Assembly: GCA_030248195.1 (NCBI GenBank)
Contig: JASAND010030881.1
Span: 1 to 64,000, forward strand
From: Trissonchulus latispiculum
Taxonomy: Eukaryota; Nematoda; Enoplea; Enoplida; Ironidae
DNA: 64,000 nucleotides
Direction of reading: 5' to 3'
A model generated the notes under the pieces. The model was not told the DNA's origin and ran no database searches. It worked only from the letters and a program-made list of their open reading frames with translations. Made by a program: the position numbers and the translations under genes. Below are positions 18,539 to 29,604 of the stretch, piece by piece (position 1 is the stretch's first letter; every line of letters begins with the position of its first letter).

Positions 18539-18957
18539 TGAATACCTTGGAGATTGAGCGGTTGTTGCAAGGAGTTCCTAACTTCAAAGGGGTATTTGCG
18601 AAGGATGAATTGGTGGTTGATGGTCCTGGTGGTTTGGTGGTTAATACGGCTCCCTCCTCCCATCCTGGACAACACTGGGTGGCAATCTACATCCCTAACG
18701 AAGGACAAACGGAATTCTTTTGCTCGTATGGAATGAATCCTAAACTATATGGACTCAATTTGACTCATTTTGTATATAATTGTATGCCTTTGCAGTGTAT
18801 TGATAGTAGTGCGTGTGGTTTATATGTTGTTGCATTTTTGTTGTGGCGGTGCAAGGGTTATGGAACTTTTAAACAGTTTTTAAAGCTTTTTGGTGTTGGT
18901 TGTACAAAAAATGATAAAAATATCAAAAATTTGGTGTCATTATTGTCTCATATTTAA
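18538..18957 (+). CDS. PRO: Adenain-like cysteine protease (maturation protease)
   Basis: This 139-residue Ulp1/adenain-fold protease is expected to cleave virion precursors. The catalytic His is H46 in GQHWVAIY, the oxyanion Gln is Q86 (PLQCID) and the nucleophile is C93 in SSACGLYVV. The strand that should carry the catalytic Asp or Glu reads EFFCSYG, so position 62 is Cys (TGC at 18721-18723). Family members usually have FFDSYG or FFDSFG there. It may use another acid, be weak, or be inactive. The gene overlaps the capsid stop and is the last gene of the + strand run. Confidence 0.88.
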   Translation: MNTLEIERLLQGVPNFKGVFAKDELVVDGPGGLVVNTAPSSHPGQHWVAIYIPNEGQTEFFCSYGMNPKLYGLNLTHFVYNCMPLQCIDSSACGLYVVAFLLWRCKGYGTFKQFLKLFGVGCTKNDKNIKNLVSLLSHI

Positions 18958-18992
18958 TTTGTCATGCGTGTATTGTATTTTTCATGCGACAT

Positions 18993-18998
18993 AATAAA
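18993..18998 (+). terminator. Polyadenylation signal at the end of the structural gene run
   Basis: AATAAA lies 36 bp after the protease stop and is the first signal downstream of the + strand gene cluster. Confidence 0.5.
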
Positions 18999-20050
18999 CA
19001 AAATGAATATTCCTAGTAGTTGGGTAGGGCTTAAACCTAGGATCTAGGGATTTGGAAAATCTCGAGTTGGAACAATTATGTACTCTTGGTTGAACTACTT
19101 ATAATCTATACACTACTTACCAAAATTGGCGGTTTTTGAGAGGAAATATCTGCTTCTGTATCTTCGGTTTCTTTTTCTGCTTCTGTATATCCACCTTTAG
19201 CTGGAGTTCGTTTGGATTTTCTTCCTGACTGAATATATCTGAAATGAAGAAACATTGTAAACTACTATTCATTATCAATTTTATATAGTTTGGATAAAGG
19301 ATACATTAGTTAAAAAGTGATACATTAGAAGTGTTAACAGCTCGATGCCAGACTCAGCATCGCAAGGCAAGTCTTAAGTGCAGCTGTACACTTGAAATAA
19401 ATTACATTTGGAGAAAAGATACAAAGATATCAAACTTACTAGAATGCTGATGATGATGATGGCGATTGATGATGATGATGATGGTGGTGGTGGTGATGAT
19501 GATGATGATGATGATGATGATAGTGATGTTGATGATTATGGTGATTACAGTGGTTTGGACTGGTGGAGTCCTTTGCTTTTATAGTGGAAATATAGGACAA
19601 AAATATGGGTTTTTGTGTAACTGATGTGGGGCAAAATTTTGAAATTGGGTTAAAAAATTGTATAGTTGTGTGTATAAAAACTAAATTATTGTTTATTTGG
19701 AGTGTGAATTGGAGGGGGGTAAACTTGTTTTTCAACTATGAACCCCTACCCAAAGTTTAAAGTTCACCAGTATCTTAAACTATGTAATTAGGGCATTGGC
19801 CTATTTTTGTTTTTCATTAGTTTAATGTCATTTCTTTGTCATTTACTGTTTTATTTTGTAACAAAACATGTGTGTCATCATCAATTCTGTGGTAAGTGTA
19901 CGTGCTTTTGTTAGTTAATTAATCCTTTAATTATTTGGTTTGTTTTTAATATTTCTAAACCAGTTATATTGCGATATTGTGTTGATATTGGAAAGACAAA
20001 TAATTTGCCACAAATTAGCACAATACTAATAGGTAGGACGTTCCTCAGCA
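18999..20050. other. Non-coding right arm of the Polinton
   Basis: No conserved frame is present. Near 19444-19536 lies a GAT trinucleotide microsatellite; the poly-His frame it yields on the - strand is an artefact. The rest is AT-rich. A right arm of about 1 kb without genes contrasts with the 120-bp left arm. Confidence 0.6.
19444..19536. repeat. (GAT)n microsatellite
   Basis: Imperfect GAT/GGT trinucleotide run inside the Polinton right arm. Confidence 0.85.
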
Positions 20051-20127
20051 GCCACAAACTAGTTGCGTAGGATCTGCCTCAAGCGCCTCCTGCGCCTCTG
20101 CGCCAGAATCGGTATTTTTATACTACT
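20051..20127 (-). repeat. Polinton right terminal inverted repeat
   Basis: Inverse of 7012-7088, ending TTTTTATACTACT at 20127. The adjoining base pairs are otopetrin-like coding sequence. Confidence 0.9.
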
Positions 20128-20167
20128 CGTTTCTGGAGGATCCGAAGGAAGTTCGGGCTGAAGTCAA
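20128..20167 (+). CDS. Candidate 5' exon remnant of otopetrin paralogue 2
   Basis: The 40 bp right after the Polinton end are open (reading FLEDPKEVRAEV plus AA) and end at a good donor, AA|GTATGT. The two leftover bases combine with the first base of the next exon (20366) to AAG, and the frame continues into the first otopetrin membrane segment. The upstream half of this exon is not visible on the other side of the Polinton (sequence before 7012). I infer an exon truncated by the insertion; an exon that starts inside the inverted repeat is possible. Confidence 0.45.
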
Positions 20168-20365
20168 GTATGTGTGAGCAATATTTAGGTTTCACTGTTC
20201 AAGCTAGATATCGGTATTGTGATTTGTTAGAAATATGCTTACTTGCTATTGTCATAACTTTTATAAACGATGTAAAGGTGACTTTTAGCGTCAACTAATG
20301 GTAATAAATAAATTTTAAAATTTATATTTGTCAATACTATGTTACAAATTCTCATATTATTTTAG

Positions 20366-20507
20366 GCGACAACTTGTCTCCATGCTGAGTGCACTTTATG
20401 CATTTGTGGTAGTAATTGCGGGCTTTGCATTTGAAACGGAAAGGCATTCCTTCGGAACGCAGCACCATGATAATCACACCACAGAGAATGCCAGTTTCGA
20501 TATCGGG
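20366..20507 (+). CDS. Otopetrin paralogue 2, exon with first membrane segment
   Basis: The exon starts after TTTTAG and ends at GGG|GTATGT. It encodes RQLVSMLSALYAFVVVIAGFAF, matching otopetrin transmembrane segment 1, then a hydrophilic His/Thr loop. Phase 1 at its start and phase 0 at its end fit the neighbouring exons. Confidence 0.75.
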
Positions 20508-20830
20508 GTATGTTATGTTGAATACTTCTAGAAAGGTTCTAGAATTGAATGCGGGTGGGCTTTCAGGGCGCGCTTTGAAAAAACGCGAAGGGATTTGTAA
20601 TCATAATTGTATTGTTATTTTTATTATTACTATAAATTAGTATTTGTATTATTATTTGTAATTACATCCTGTAATATTTACAAGATACTTTGTAGCTTTT
20701 TAGAATTTTGCTATTGACCCAGCAGCATCGGACATTACATACTCTAGGCAGATATGTGTAAAGGTATATGTAACAAAACAAATGATTGCTGCAGGTTACT
20801 TGCTTACCATTCCTATCTTACAATTTTTAG

Positions 20831-21080
20831 TGGTTCTATTCCTACCTGTACTCATTGGGTATTCTAATTCTGCTGCTGTTTAATCTAACCTATATTAGAA
20901 CAACTCAGCACAGATTTGTCATGCTGATGAAGTTCATTCTGTGGAAACTGCCGTCGAGAGATTTGGTGCGGAATGCTCGAGATAAGCTGTCCCTGATCGA
21001 AGAAAGGAATGCTGTTCAGATATCAGCTTCCTATTCCGCTCCTACAACGGGAAGTCTTTTCCTACGCCTTGGAGCTGTAG
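20831..21080 (+). CDS. Otopetrin paralogue 2, exon ending in GSLFLRLGAV
   Basis: The exon starts after ATTTTTAG and ends at GTAG|GTAATT. It encodes a membrane helix (YSLGILILLLFNLTYI), a cytoplasmic loop, and GSLFLRLGAV. The last matches the otopetrin-family motif that precedes the third helix. The exon ends one base into a codon, completed by the next exon. Confidence 0.85.
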
Positions 21081-21149
21081 GTAATTAATCACATTCACTT
21101 ATTCTTTGGAAGAGTTGACTTCGGTAGAAATAAGTGGGCGCAGAGATGC

Positions 21150-21259
21150 TGTCACGGAGTGATTTTTCCCCTGTGAAAATTCCCCCTCCCCGGAAAAACT
21201 ACACAGGTGTGGATTTTCCGGAGGATAATTTTGCACCGGGGAAAAACTGCAACGTGACG
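21150..21259. mobile_element. Short TGTCACGG element in an otopetrin intron
   Basis: This 110-bp element has inverted ends TGTCACGGAGTG and a CGTGACG counterpart, with CCCC/GGGG blocks inside, flanked by a perfect 5-bp duplication GATGC (21145-21149, 21260-21264). Ends and 5-bp duplication match the larger element at 30941-32385. Confidence 0.75.
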
Positions 21260-21605
21260 GATGCTACCCCTCTCTCATTTTGGGACCCGGACTGTGAGCT
21301 TCTGGAAATCGATAGTAGAATACATATTCTGGGGTACTTCACCATTGGAGATGTTGTACTTATATATTATATAATAACTAGAGTCGCAATGTAAAAAGAT
21401 TAAATTGATTAAATTTTATTAGCACTCTGATCTGTGGAGGATGTATGTGTGATAGATATTGTTGAGCCATGCATTTTGTTCACTCCAAAGCTAGAGTTTT
21501 AATACCGCCGTTTGGAGGTTATTCCTGTGGAGTTGGTTGAGAAGAATTTTCTAACAACAATTGATTTGAGGACAAGCCTAGCCTGACTTTTGACGTTTTT
21601 TATAG

Positions 21606-21802
21606 TGTTTGGTACTTTGGCAGTGATTCATAATTTGGTATGGTTTCTCCAGTGTTCCCATCTGAACACCGACAAGGCATTCCATGGACACGGGGCGCAC
21701 GATACTCCTTCTCTGTGTCTCAGTACTTGGTCTCTGATTAACCTATGGCTTTCCAGCTTGTTCTTCTTCTATCAGGTCTACTTTGTCTTCATGAATTCAA
21801 AG
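21606..21802 (+). CDS. Otopetrin paralogue 2, exon ending in VYFVFMNSK
   Basis: The exon starts after TTTTTTATAG and ends at AAAG|GTAAAT. It encodes two hydrophobic helices and ends FFFYQVYFVFMNSK, a family hallmark. The split valine codon at its start is formed with the last base of the previous exon. Confidence 0.85.
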
Positions 21803-22059
21803 GTAAATAAAGATCACATTTGGTGTGATCGCATTACTAGCAACAATGAAGACACTGCCAGAATGTTCTTGTCTTGAAGTGTTGGAAAAACGAGATTTAA
21901 TAAACTCATCAGAAATTATCTGAGTTTTTCTATGAGTGTAAGCATATACAGTTAAAGTTTTCTCTCATTACGAGTGCTCACGGCTAAGGCCGAAGGTGGT
22001 TCGTGGCTCGTTGGTTCTATAAATTCCTCTGATGACTGGAATCTTTCCGCGCACAAAAC

Positions 22060-22830
22060 ATTTACGCTCGTTTGCACCAAATAAGATTAAAGTTAAGGTT
22101 AACACCGAGTTAGCCCTGAGTGCAGCAGGTTACAGAACACCGAGTTAACCTTATGGTTAAGGTTAACCCTAACCCTCTGCACCAACGCTTTTCAGCTCAG
22201 GGTTACGAAACAAGGTTAACACCGAGTTAACTTTTAATAGAGGGTTAGCCAATCCGTAGGGAGCCAGAAACAGTTTCCATCCAATCGGGAAGCGGTTATA
22301 GCCATTCATTTAACTCGGTGTTATCGGCTGGAGAATAAGGTTAACAGAATACTTTCTTGTACTGGACTTGATACAATGAAATACAATGATCTGGAAGGGC
22401 ACTGTAAAATTAATGCCATGTAAACCTTACCTCAATGTCCTTTCTGAAAGGAACCTTCGTTTCAAGAGTCATCATAGCTGTCGATGGGGTCAAAGCAATT
22501 TTTGAGGAATTGAGAAATTTGTGGAAGCTTTTTCCGAATCGTCCTAATTACTCATTTATTCAATTATCACTCATTACCTATATTTTACCATAGAATTTAA
22601 TTCAGCAATAAAAATAACAAATATCCTTAAAAATAGTGGCGCTATAAGGGTAACCCGACTCCCGCTGAGGGTTAACTTTTTGGTGTTTAAGACCGAGTTA
22701 ACCTTAAGGTTAACACCGAGTTACGTTAACCTAATTTGGTGCAACGGTCTAACTGCGGGTTATCTCTTGTTAACACCGAGTTAACGTAACACCGAGTTAA
22801 AAATGGTTGGTGTAAGCCAGTGTTAGTGAC
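22060..22830. repeat. Intronic cluster of ACACCGAGTTA inverted repeats
   Basis: ACACCGAGTTA or its extended form GTTAACACCGAGTTAAC occurs about nine times in both orientations. TTGCACCAAAT near 22072 is inverted as ATTTGGTGCAA near 22735. It is probably a foldback element of about 670 bp in the intron between the exons at 21606 and 22980. I could not define a target duplication. Confidence 0.6.
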
Positions 22831-22979
22831 GAACCTCTAATTAAGTTTGTTCACTGGGAATACATTATGTACGTTGTTGTACGTTTTGCATTTGTGCTGT
22901 TATCTTGCGCATACTTCGAGTTTGCATAAAAAATTTGTTGTATATATGCAGTTGTACATATGTATTATAATTATTGCAG

Positions 22980-23080
22980 CTGGTAATTCACAAGGGACAA
23001 GGGATTGCAAAATTAGCCATAATGCATTTGATTGCTGTGAATTTGTGCACTTGGATTGCAGCCGTCCTGGAAGAAGTTGG
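22980..23080 (+). CDS. Otopetrin paralogue 2, 101-bp exon
   Basis: The exon starts after TATTGCAG and ends at TTGG|GTAATA. It encodes LVIHKGQGIAKLAIMHLIAV followed by NLCTWIAAVLEEVG, corresponding to the otopetrin helix with the MHxIxxNLC motif. Phase 0 in, phase 2 out; GG plus the A of the next exon makes Gly. Confidence 0.85.
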
Positions 23081-23608
23081 GTAATAATTTTTTCATACTG
23101 ACTCTCACGTTCTGCAACCAGACATTAACACGGGTGCGAATCTGGAGGAACTCTACCCCGACTCTAACGAGAAGTCTATCTACCCCTAAAACATTCTAAA
23201 ATTTGACGGGGGTCTACCCCAAAATTAGCAAAAATTGAAATATTAAAAAATGGCGACTTTTAGCGATTTTTAAGAAATTTTTTGGACTACCCTTTTTTCC
23301 TTCTCGCTGAGGGAATATACCCGTTGTTTGTAGGTCTGGGGGGAGTCTGCAGCCCCCCCCCCATTTCGCCACGTTATCCTATGTCTGCAATCACACCTGG
23401 AGTACATGATTATATATAAAAGTTTAACACTAAGCCTACTCTTTATTATCCGAGAAAAATGGTTCTGTTCTGTACGTTATCGCCTAACCTCCCACAAGTT
23501 GGTATACATTGTATTTAGCAACAAAGTGAACTATTTTGACAAATGATACATTTTATATATAGATAAACACATAAGTTATCTTCGTGTAAAATACTTTTTT
23601 ATTTTCAG

Positions 23609-24536
23609 AGGTCACCATGTATCAACAGGACCGACCAAATATAGTTTGAAGCTGGAGCAACTCTTGGTTGAAGTTAACAACTTCATGTTGACCTGTCGCA
23701 TTGAATACAGTCTGATCTGTGCTGCCACCATGTTTATAATCTGGGTCAACGTGGGATATGAACCAGAGATTAAGATGCGTCGTCGCAAATATAATCTACA
23801 CGTCAACTTCAGTGCTGCGAACAAAGGATTTTTCGCTGGGATTTTACTATCAATTTTTATCATTGTAGCATTGGTGATGTTTCTATGGGAATCTGGAGAG
23901 GACGGGGATTTCACAGAGGATGAGCTTTTGAACATATTTTGCATAATTGATATCATCGAGTATTCTTTGATCGTTATGGCTTCTGCAGCCGCCCTATGGA
24001 AAGTGTCAATGCTGACCTACGTAAGACCAAATCACACGATTACAAAAGAGAAGACAGTGGAACTGGATGAGATTCTGCTAACGATGGCACTGCTAGGACA
24101 GCTGATTTTCTGCATTTTTAATCTGGTTAAGAACATTTATACCGGAGAAACCTTCACCCTGAAGGGATGTGTGATACTTTTCATTATTCTGTTACGTCTT
24201 AGCCAAGTGATGCTGCAGACTGTACTGATTCTGATCGGACAGCGTCTGGTGGCCACAACTCCTGAAGCCCAGGAAAGGAAACCGGGACGAGAGTTGGTCA
24301 CATTTTTGCTGATCATCAACCTAACTCTGTGGGTAAATAGTACCTTTGAAACTCAGGCTCTGAAATCCAACCCACTGATGACCGGTTTTGAAGGTGACGA
24401 CCCATGGAATCTTTTCTTTAAGTGTGCCGTTCCGCTAACCATTTTCTTCAGATTTCACTGTGCCGTCTGTCTAGCCGAAATATGGAAGAACTCGTACAAA
24501 GTTAGACGAGAAACTCGAGAAACAATTAGAATGTAA
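23609..24536 (+). CDS. Otopetrin paralogue 2, terminal exon
   Basis: The exon starts after ATTTTCAG and codes for 308 residues to TAA at 24534. It contains CRIEYSLICAATMFIIWVNV, several helices, KPGRELVTFLLIINLTLWV and the ending FFRFHCAVCLAEIWKNSYK, all otopetrin signatures. It aligns along its length with the exon at 2018-2925. The five exons from 20366 join without a phase error to about 539 codons, lacking only the N terminus. Otopetrins form dimeric proton channels in the plasma membrane; which sense or tissue uses this one cannot be told. The divergence suggests an old tandem duplication. Confidence 0.9.
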
Positions 24537-25259
24537 TGTCGTAGTTTGTTTCGCCTGTATACGAGGATACGACAATTAAAATCTCAACCACAATCCAGCT
24601 TTTTCGTTAATTTTTTGTTGAGCACTGTAAACTGTAGGCAACAAGTTTTGAGCTATGATTCCACATTTAAACTAACGTTGCAAAAGCATGGACACGGACA
24701 GTCGGGTAACCGGGTACTGCTTCAGATTCAGATACAAATTAAAACGGGAAAATCTGGTTAAATTTAGATCAAGCTTGCTGGCTCAGAATGTTTAACAACC
24801 GCATCCTTCAGGTTACGCAAATTTTACAAAAGAATGAAGTACAACTTTTATTTTGCCTACAATAGTATTTTACTACAAGTAATAAATGAAGTAATGTGGG
24901 CTAGTATTAATACTGGTAGTTTCTAAAAATGTTATAATTTTCTGTTTTTAGTCATGTTTTTAAATTATTTTGCTCCAACGACTTTTTCTTTCGCGCTCCA
25001 ACGACATTTTCTTTCGCTAAATTCCTATTGGAGCATACACAACGACACAACGTATGTTGGGCCCAAGTATTTCTCCTGACCCAGCTGCACAAAGTGTAAC
25101 TTCAGAAACAGATATACCGGCTGTGCCATTGGCATTGATGAAACCGAAAGCAAACCTACCCTACTGATGTTGCATGTTTAGGGTAGTTATAAATATATAT
25201 TTTTGCAAATATTTGCTGATACAGTAGTGATCAGTGATCCACTCCACGACATTAATATG
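24537..25259. other. Downstream flank of otopetrin paralogue 2
   Basis: There is no conserved frame. A 22-bp tandem repeat lies near 24972-25016 (GCTCCAACGAC followed by TTTTCTTTCGC, twice). AATAAA-like words at 24880-24886 could serve as a polyadenylation signal. Confidence 0.45.
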
Positions 25260-25267
25260 CAACAGTG

Positions 25268-26755
25268 CAGAGTTGTATGCGGGCCGATTTTTCCAGCCCG
25301 CGCCCGGCCCGCAGCCCGCACCTTATGACCGTGGCCCGCAACACTCCGGCCCGCGGCCCGCACACGCGAAATCCGGCCCGCAGGTACCCGCACGTAAAAA
25401 TTGCTTCCCATGTAGTACCTGAGCACCAAAACTGATGTATTTTCAAAGATACTTCCGGATCCGGCAAATTTTAATGTTCGTTTGATTTGAACTTTGTTGT
25501 CTACCAATTTACTGTTCTTAAAGTGGTAACTAAAGCTTAGCTTCCCTTAACTAAAAGGGTACGCCATGAAAAATTTTTGGGGCGGGGATTTTGCTCATTT
25601 TTTCAAATGTTTGTCGCATATATCCTTGAGAGCGAGTTTCTTTCAGCACCTTAACGAGCTTAACTAACCAGCTATTAATTGTACAAAAAATGAAAATTGG
25701 TTTTGAAAGCGGCGGCGCCGCAGCTGCAGCAAACACACACAGTTTCCCCATAACGCCGTATGCTGTGGAACTTCACTCGGCTGTAAGTGCCCTTAAGGTA
25801 CTGGTTTACTACTCGACGGATTTCGGAAATTTTTGGCAGAGTGGAAATTCGAACTTTGACGGAGGGATGTTTTTCTTGGTTTTGGCTAGAACATAGTGAG
25901 TAGCATGAAAACTCAATGCGCATTTGGCGGATTTTCTCGACAATGAAGACCTGCAGGCAGAGCCAAATCCAAAAAAAGTCCTTCAGCCCATATGTACTTC
26001 ATACCATGGCACGAACAGTGCTTTTATCAATTCTACAGTTTTGAAAAATCGATGTTCAAAAATGTTTGCTCAATAATTCAGGATCTTATATAACATTTCT
26101 TCCCGTTAAGCTTGAGGCCTGTACTTTGAGGTCTTCAGTGAGAAGTTATCATGGATGTATATTTAGGTGCTTAAGTTTCCAACACGAAGTTCCGAAATTA
26201 AACTAAAAATTCAGTTTCTGCGCCAATTGCTAACCCCCACTTTCAGTGCTAAACACTTAAAAAAAGTTCATGTAGAAACCACAGGATTCAAGTTTGTAGA
26301 TGATAAATAAGTTTCGACTTATATATATAATTTCTACAGGACATCGTTGATATTTTTCTCAAGAGATACTTTGGTATAATAGATTACAAGTTAGACTTGT
26401 ACATTTTCAATACAAATAAAACCTGTAGTTTTCATGGGTTTATATGTTTTACTCAACAGCTACAGGTTATTACTCGATACGCTGATAATGCTGACTGAGT
26501 ATGTAGTGCATGCTGAAGGAATCGAATGGCATAACGAAGTTAAGTAATGTTTAAAATTCTGAAATATTGCCTCCTTTTGTATATGATTAGGTATGTATGA
26601 AATTTCTAGAAAGCAAAATTAGCCCAGGAAAGTAGCCAAAATCGGCCCGCATCGGCCCGCGCGGCCCGCGCGGGTAGTAAAATTCGGCCCGCCCCGCCCC
26701 GCCCCGCGGGTACCCGCGGGTACCCGCGGGTACCCGCGGCCCGCATACAACTCTG
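25268..26755. mobile_element. hAT-type element with GGCCCG / GGGTACCCGC subterminal arrays
   Basis: The ends CAGAGTTGTATGCGGGCC and its inverse are flanked by a perfect 8-bp duplication CAACAGTG (25260-25267, 26756-26763). The left subterminal 130 bp are GCCCGC-rich repeats; the right end has tandem GCGGGTACCC units. There is no transposase. The middle contains a fragment (from TTAA at 25793) related to the TTAA elements at 27436 and 61111. The insertion sits in a short tandem duplication of host sequence. Confidence 0.9.
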
Positions 26756-26854
26756 CAACAGTGATCAGGGATCCACAATATTAATATGCAACATTAATAG
26801 GCTAGGTTTCATCAATGTCAAAATCAAACGGTGTCTCTCCTTAAAAAAATAAAT

Positions 26855-26966
26855 TCTGAGTAAAGTGATTCTGCGTAAATGCTTGCTGAGTAGACTGATA
26901 TTGAGTAAATTGATTCTGAGTAGTGTGATTCTGACTAAAGTGATTCTGAGTAAAATGATTCTGAGT
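26855..26966 (+). repeat. Minisatellite of about 15-19 bp (ATTCTGAGTAAAGTG)
   Basis: The word TTCTGAGTAA(A/G) recurs six to seven times with small changes. Confidence 0.75.
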
Positions 26967-27744
26967 AATGAATGTAGGTAATTTTAACCAATCAAAACAC
27001 CATCATTTTTTTCGGGGGGGGGGTTCGCTCTCTCCCCTTGAGATTTCATCTCTCATAGAAATCCGCATCTTGCCAACTAGAGGTTCAGATCACAAGAAAT
27101 TGCGCTTTTTACTCACCCAAGCTGAAAAAGTGAAATTACAACGAAAATGCTTGCAGAAAATGAGTAGCTGTTCCCTAAGCTACAACTGCCCATTTACCAT
27201 GAAATGGTCTAAACAGTGTCCGATGTGGTCTTGAAAGCTTAGTGCCAAAAGGTCAATTCTAACGCTGGAAATCTTGCTCTACTAATGCCTAATGAATGAT
27301 CATCGGTTATCAGTTCTTGTCTACTTTAACTTTCGAAACTGAAGTAAACTCTGAAAAACACTAGCGTCTCCAGTTTCTACAAGTTGATGAAATATCGTGC
27401 ACAGCTTTTATCTGGATATACGATTTTTAAGCTGCTTAAGGTGCTGGTTTCCTTTCCGGTATTTTTGAGACATACGGTTTTAATCCTTTACGTAAACAGC
27501 TAAAACTTACGAAATAACCTATTTCCGTGCTCTTTAACATTTTGGGACCAGACCCGTACTTTCAGGCCAAAGAAAAGCAAGTTCTGGTTTTTGGCCTTTA
27601 CGCTCCCAGCAGGTTGATCAAACATGGGATTGGTTGTTATGGCTGGAAAGAGGACACGAGAATGAACTTGCTTTTACAACCTTTGATCTATCTCCAGTGG
27701 TTAGGTCAGTATAAGCAAAAAACTGTTTTAGGGTCAAAAAATGG

Positions 27745-28457
27745 GGCCCATGTCAAGATAAAAGTCACTTTTTGATGCATTCTGATCTACCACTTGATTT
27801 TCTTGAAGCTTTTATTTTCATGGGGGTTCTTGGGGTTCTGGGGGTTCTTAATTTTTTGTAGAGATTTGGTCTATAACTATGTTTAGTTTCATATTTTTAT
27901 GGGGGTTCTGGGGGTTCTTAACTTTTCGAAGAGATTTGATCCGTGACTACATATATTTACTTTCAAATTTTTGATGGGGGTTCTTGGGGTTCTGGGGGTT
28001 CTGAAATTTTTTTCAGGAGATTTGATCCTCTACTGCTTAGTTTTAAGTGTTTGCTGGAAATTCTGAGGGTTCTGGAGTCCGAGTGTACCGAAAAGTGTGC
28101 GCGTTGTCTTGGCTTAAGTTAAGGACGAACTTGTTGTTCTTGTCGTCAGCTTTCGATTGACACCCATATTGTGGATATTGGATGTTTCATACACAGAATT
28201 TTCAGTCTAAGTTTATGAGAAAAGCCAGGAGGACCCCCCCAGTACACCCCGGTTATATGCTACAAATTTGATGACTGAGATACATATATACATATTATAA
28301 ACATATCATGCCTGCTGAAGCACCTGCTGAAGGAAAGGATCCGCAACGTAGTCAGGTACAAATCAAAGTCCTGGATGCAAACGCATGAAAAAAATTTGAG
28401 AACCTCTTTTTTTCTGATGGGGGTTCTGGGGGTTCTAACTTTATCTTGACATGGGCC
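27745..28457. mobile_element. GGCCCATGTC element with GGGGGTTCTT tandem units
   Basis: The inverted ends GGCCCATGTCAAGATAAA / TTTATCTTGACATGGGCC interrupt a sequence that is continuous in the copy at 61400. The flanks AAAAATGG / AAAAAGGG agree in 7 of 8 positions. Inside are about three units of roughly 100 bp, each with TGGGGGTTCTGGGGGTTCTT. Confidence 0.7.
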
Positions 28458-28532
28458 AAAAAGGGCCATTTTCGACGAAATCAGTTTTTTCAAAATTACT
28501 ACATGTTAAGGACAAAGTTGGCTTATTTATAC

Positions 28533-28929
28533 CAAGAGTACATAATAACTAAGAGTGTGACAAGCGTCACACTCTTAGTTATCAAGCAGAAAACATCATC
28601 TGCACAATAACGGCCTACCCCCCTCACAACTGAGTACCTGGTGACCCCCCCCCCCACAACTGAGTACCAGGTACACAATTGTGTAGCAGCAATCGCTTGT
28701 ATGTTTACATGTTGAAGCCAAAAACATTCTATCAGCAGCTGGCCACTTTTGAGCTTCAACATGTAAACATACAAGCGAGTGCTGGTGCACAATTGTGTAC
28801 CTGGTACTCAGTTGTGGGGGTCACCAGGTACTCAGTTGTGGGGTTAGGCCGTTATTGTGCAGATGATGTTTTCTGCTTGATAACTAAGAGTGTGACGCTT
28901 GTCACACTCTTAGTTATTATGTACTCTTG
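28533..28929. mobile_element. CAAGAG...CTCTTG foldback element with 7-bp duplication
   Basis: The ends CAAGAGTACATAATAACTAA and its inverse are flanked by a perfect TTTATAC (28526-28532, 28930-28936). The arms continue inward through an extra hairpin (GTGTGACAAGCGTCACAC) and C/G tracts. It lies inside the TTAA element B1. Confidence 0.85.
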
Positions 28930-29604
28930 TTTATACTCAATCGATGAAGCGTCCGAATGCCCATTTTATTAATGCATATTAGCCGGATTTTATTGCTCTG
29001 AGCTAGAGATTTGGCGGAAAAACCATTTTGGCAAAACTGCTATTATTTTGTTTCGAACATCGATTTCTCAAAAACTACTCGACGGATTCCCGCGGATGTT
29101 TGGTTTCTCAAAAACTACTCGACGAATTCGGAGATTTTTGGCAGAATCGAAATTCGTACTTCTGCGGAGGGACGTTTTTCTTGGTTTGGGCTAAAACGTA
29201 TCGAGTAGTAAGAAAACTCAATGCGAAGTTGCGAAATTTCGTGCGACCGTGCTTTTGACCGATTTTCTCGAACGTTAAGACATGCTGGCTGAGCCAAATC
29301 CAAAAAAACGTCCCTCGGCCCATATGTCCTTCATGTAGTGGCACATAAAGAATTTTTGGCCGATTCTTCAGTTTTGAGAAATCGATGTTCAAAAATGTTT
29401 TATCTATATGCATCCTGTTAGATGTCAGCATGTCAGACAATTTCTGTTATTTTTTGCTAATTTTGATAGTTTTGTAAGCCCGTGTGAATATCCAGATAAT
29501 AAGCTTTAGAACGATGTATAAAGCTCTTTCCAACTCCGAAAATTGCGAAAGTTATAGCGTTTCGAAAAATCACGATTATTACTGCACAAAAGGATACCAC
29601 CACC

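Larger units (their letters stand above)
7012..20127. mobile_element. Polinton/Maverick element, complete gene set
   Basis: The element is bounded by 77-bp inverted repeats and holds the diagnostic Polinton set: protein-primed PolB, retroviral-type integrase, packaging ATPase, adenain-like protease, and major and minor capsid proteins. Polintons insert as linear DNA via the integrase and normally make 6-bp target duplications. Here the flanks (AACGCA left, CGTTTC right) do not match. At 13.1 kb it is at the small end of the family. All recognised genes are open, without stops or frameshifts, which suggests a recent insertion or continuing selection. Confidence 0.95.

Noticed and set aside
19439..19735. 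98-codon frame with poly-His
   Set aside because: Produced by the GAT microsatellite; no other sign of coding.
7006..20133. 6-bp target duplication of the Polinton
   Set aside because: AACGCA and CGTTTC do not match, and shifting the borders by a few bases does not help.
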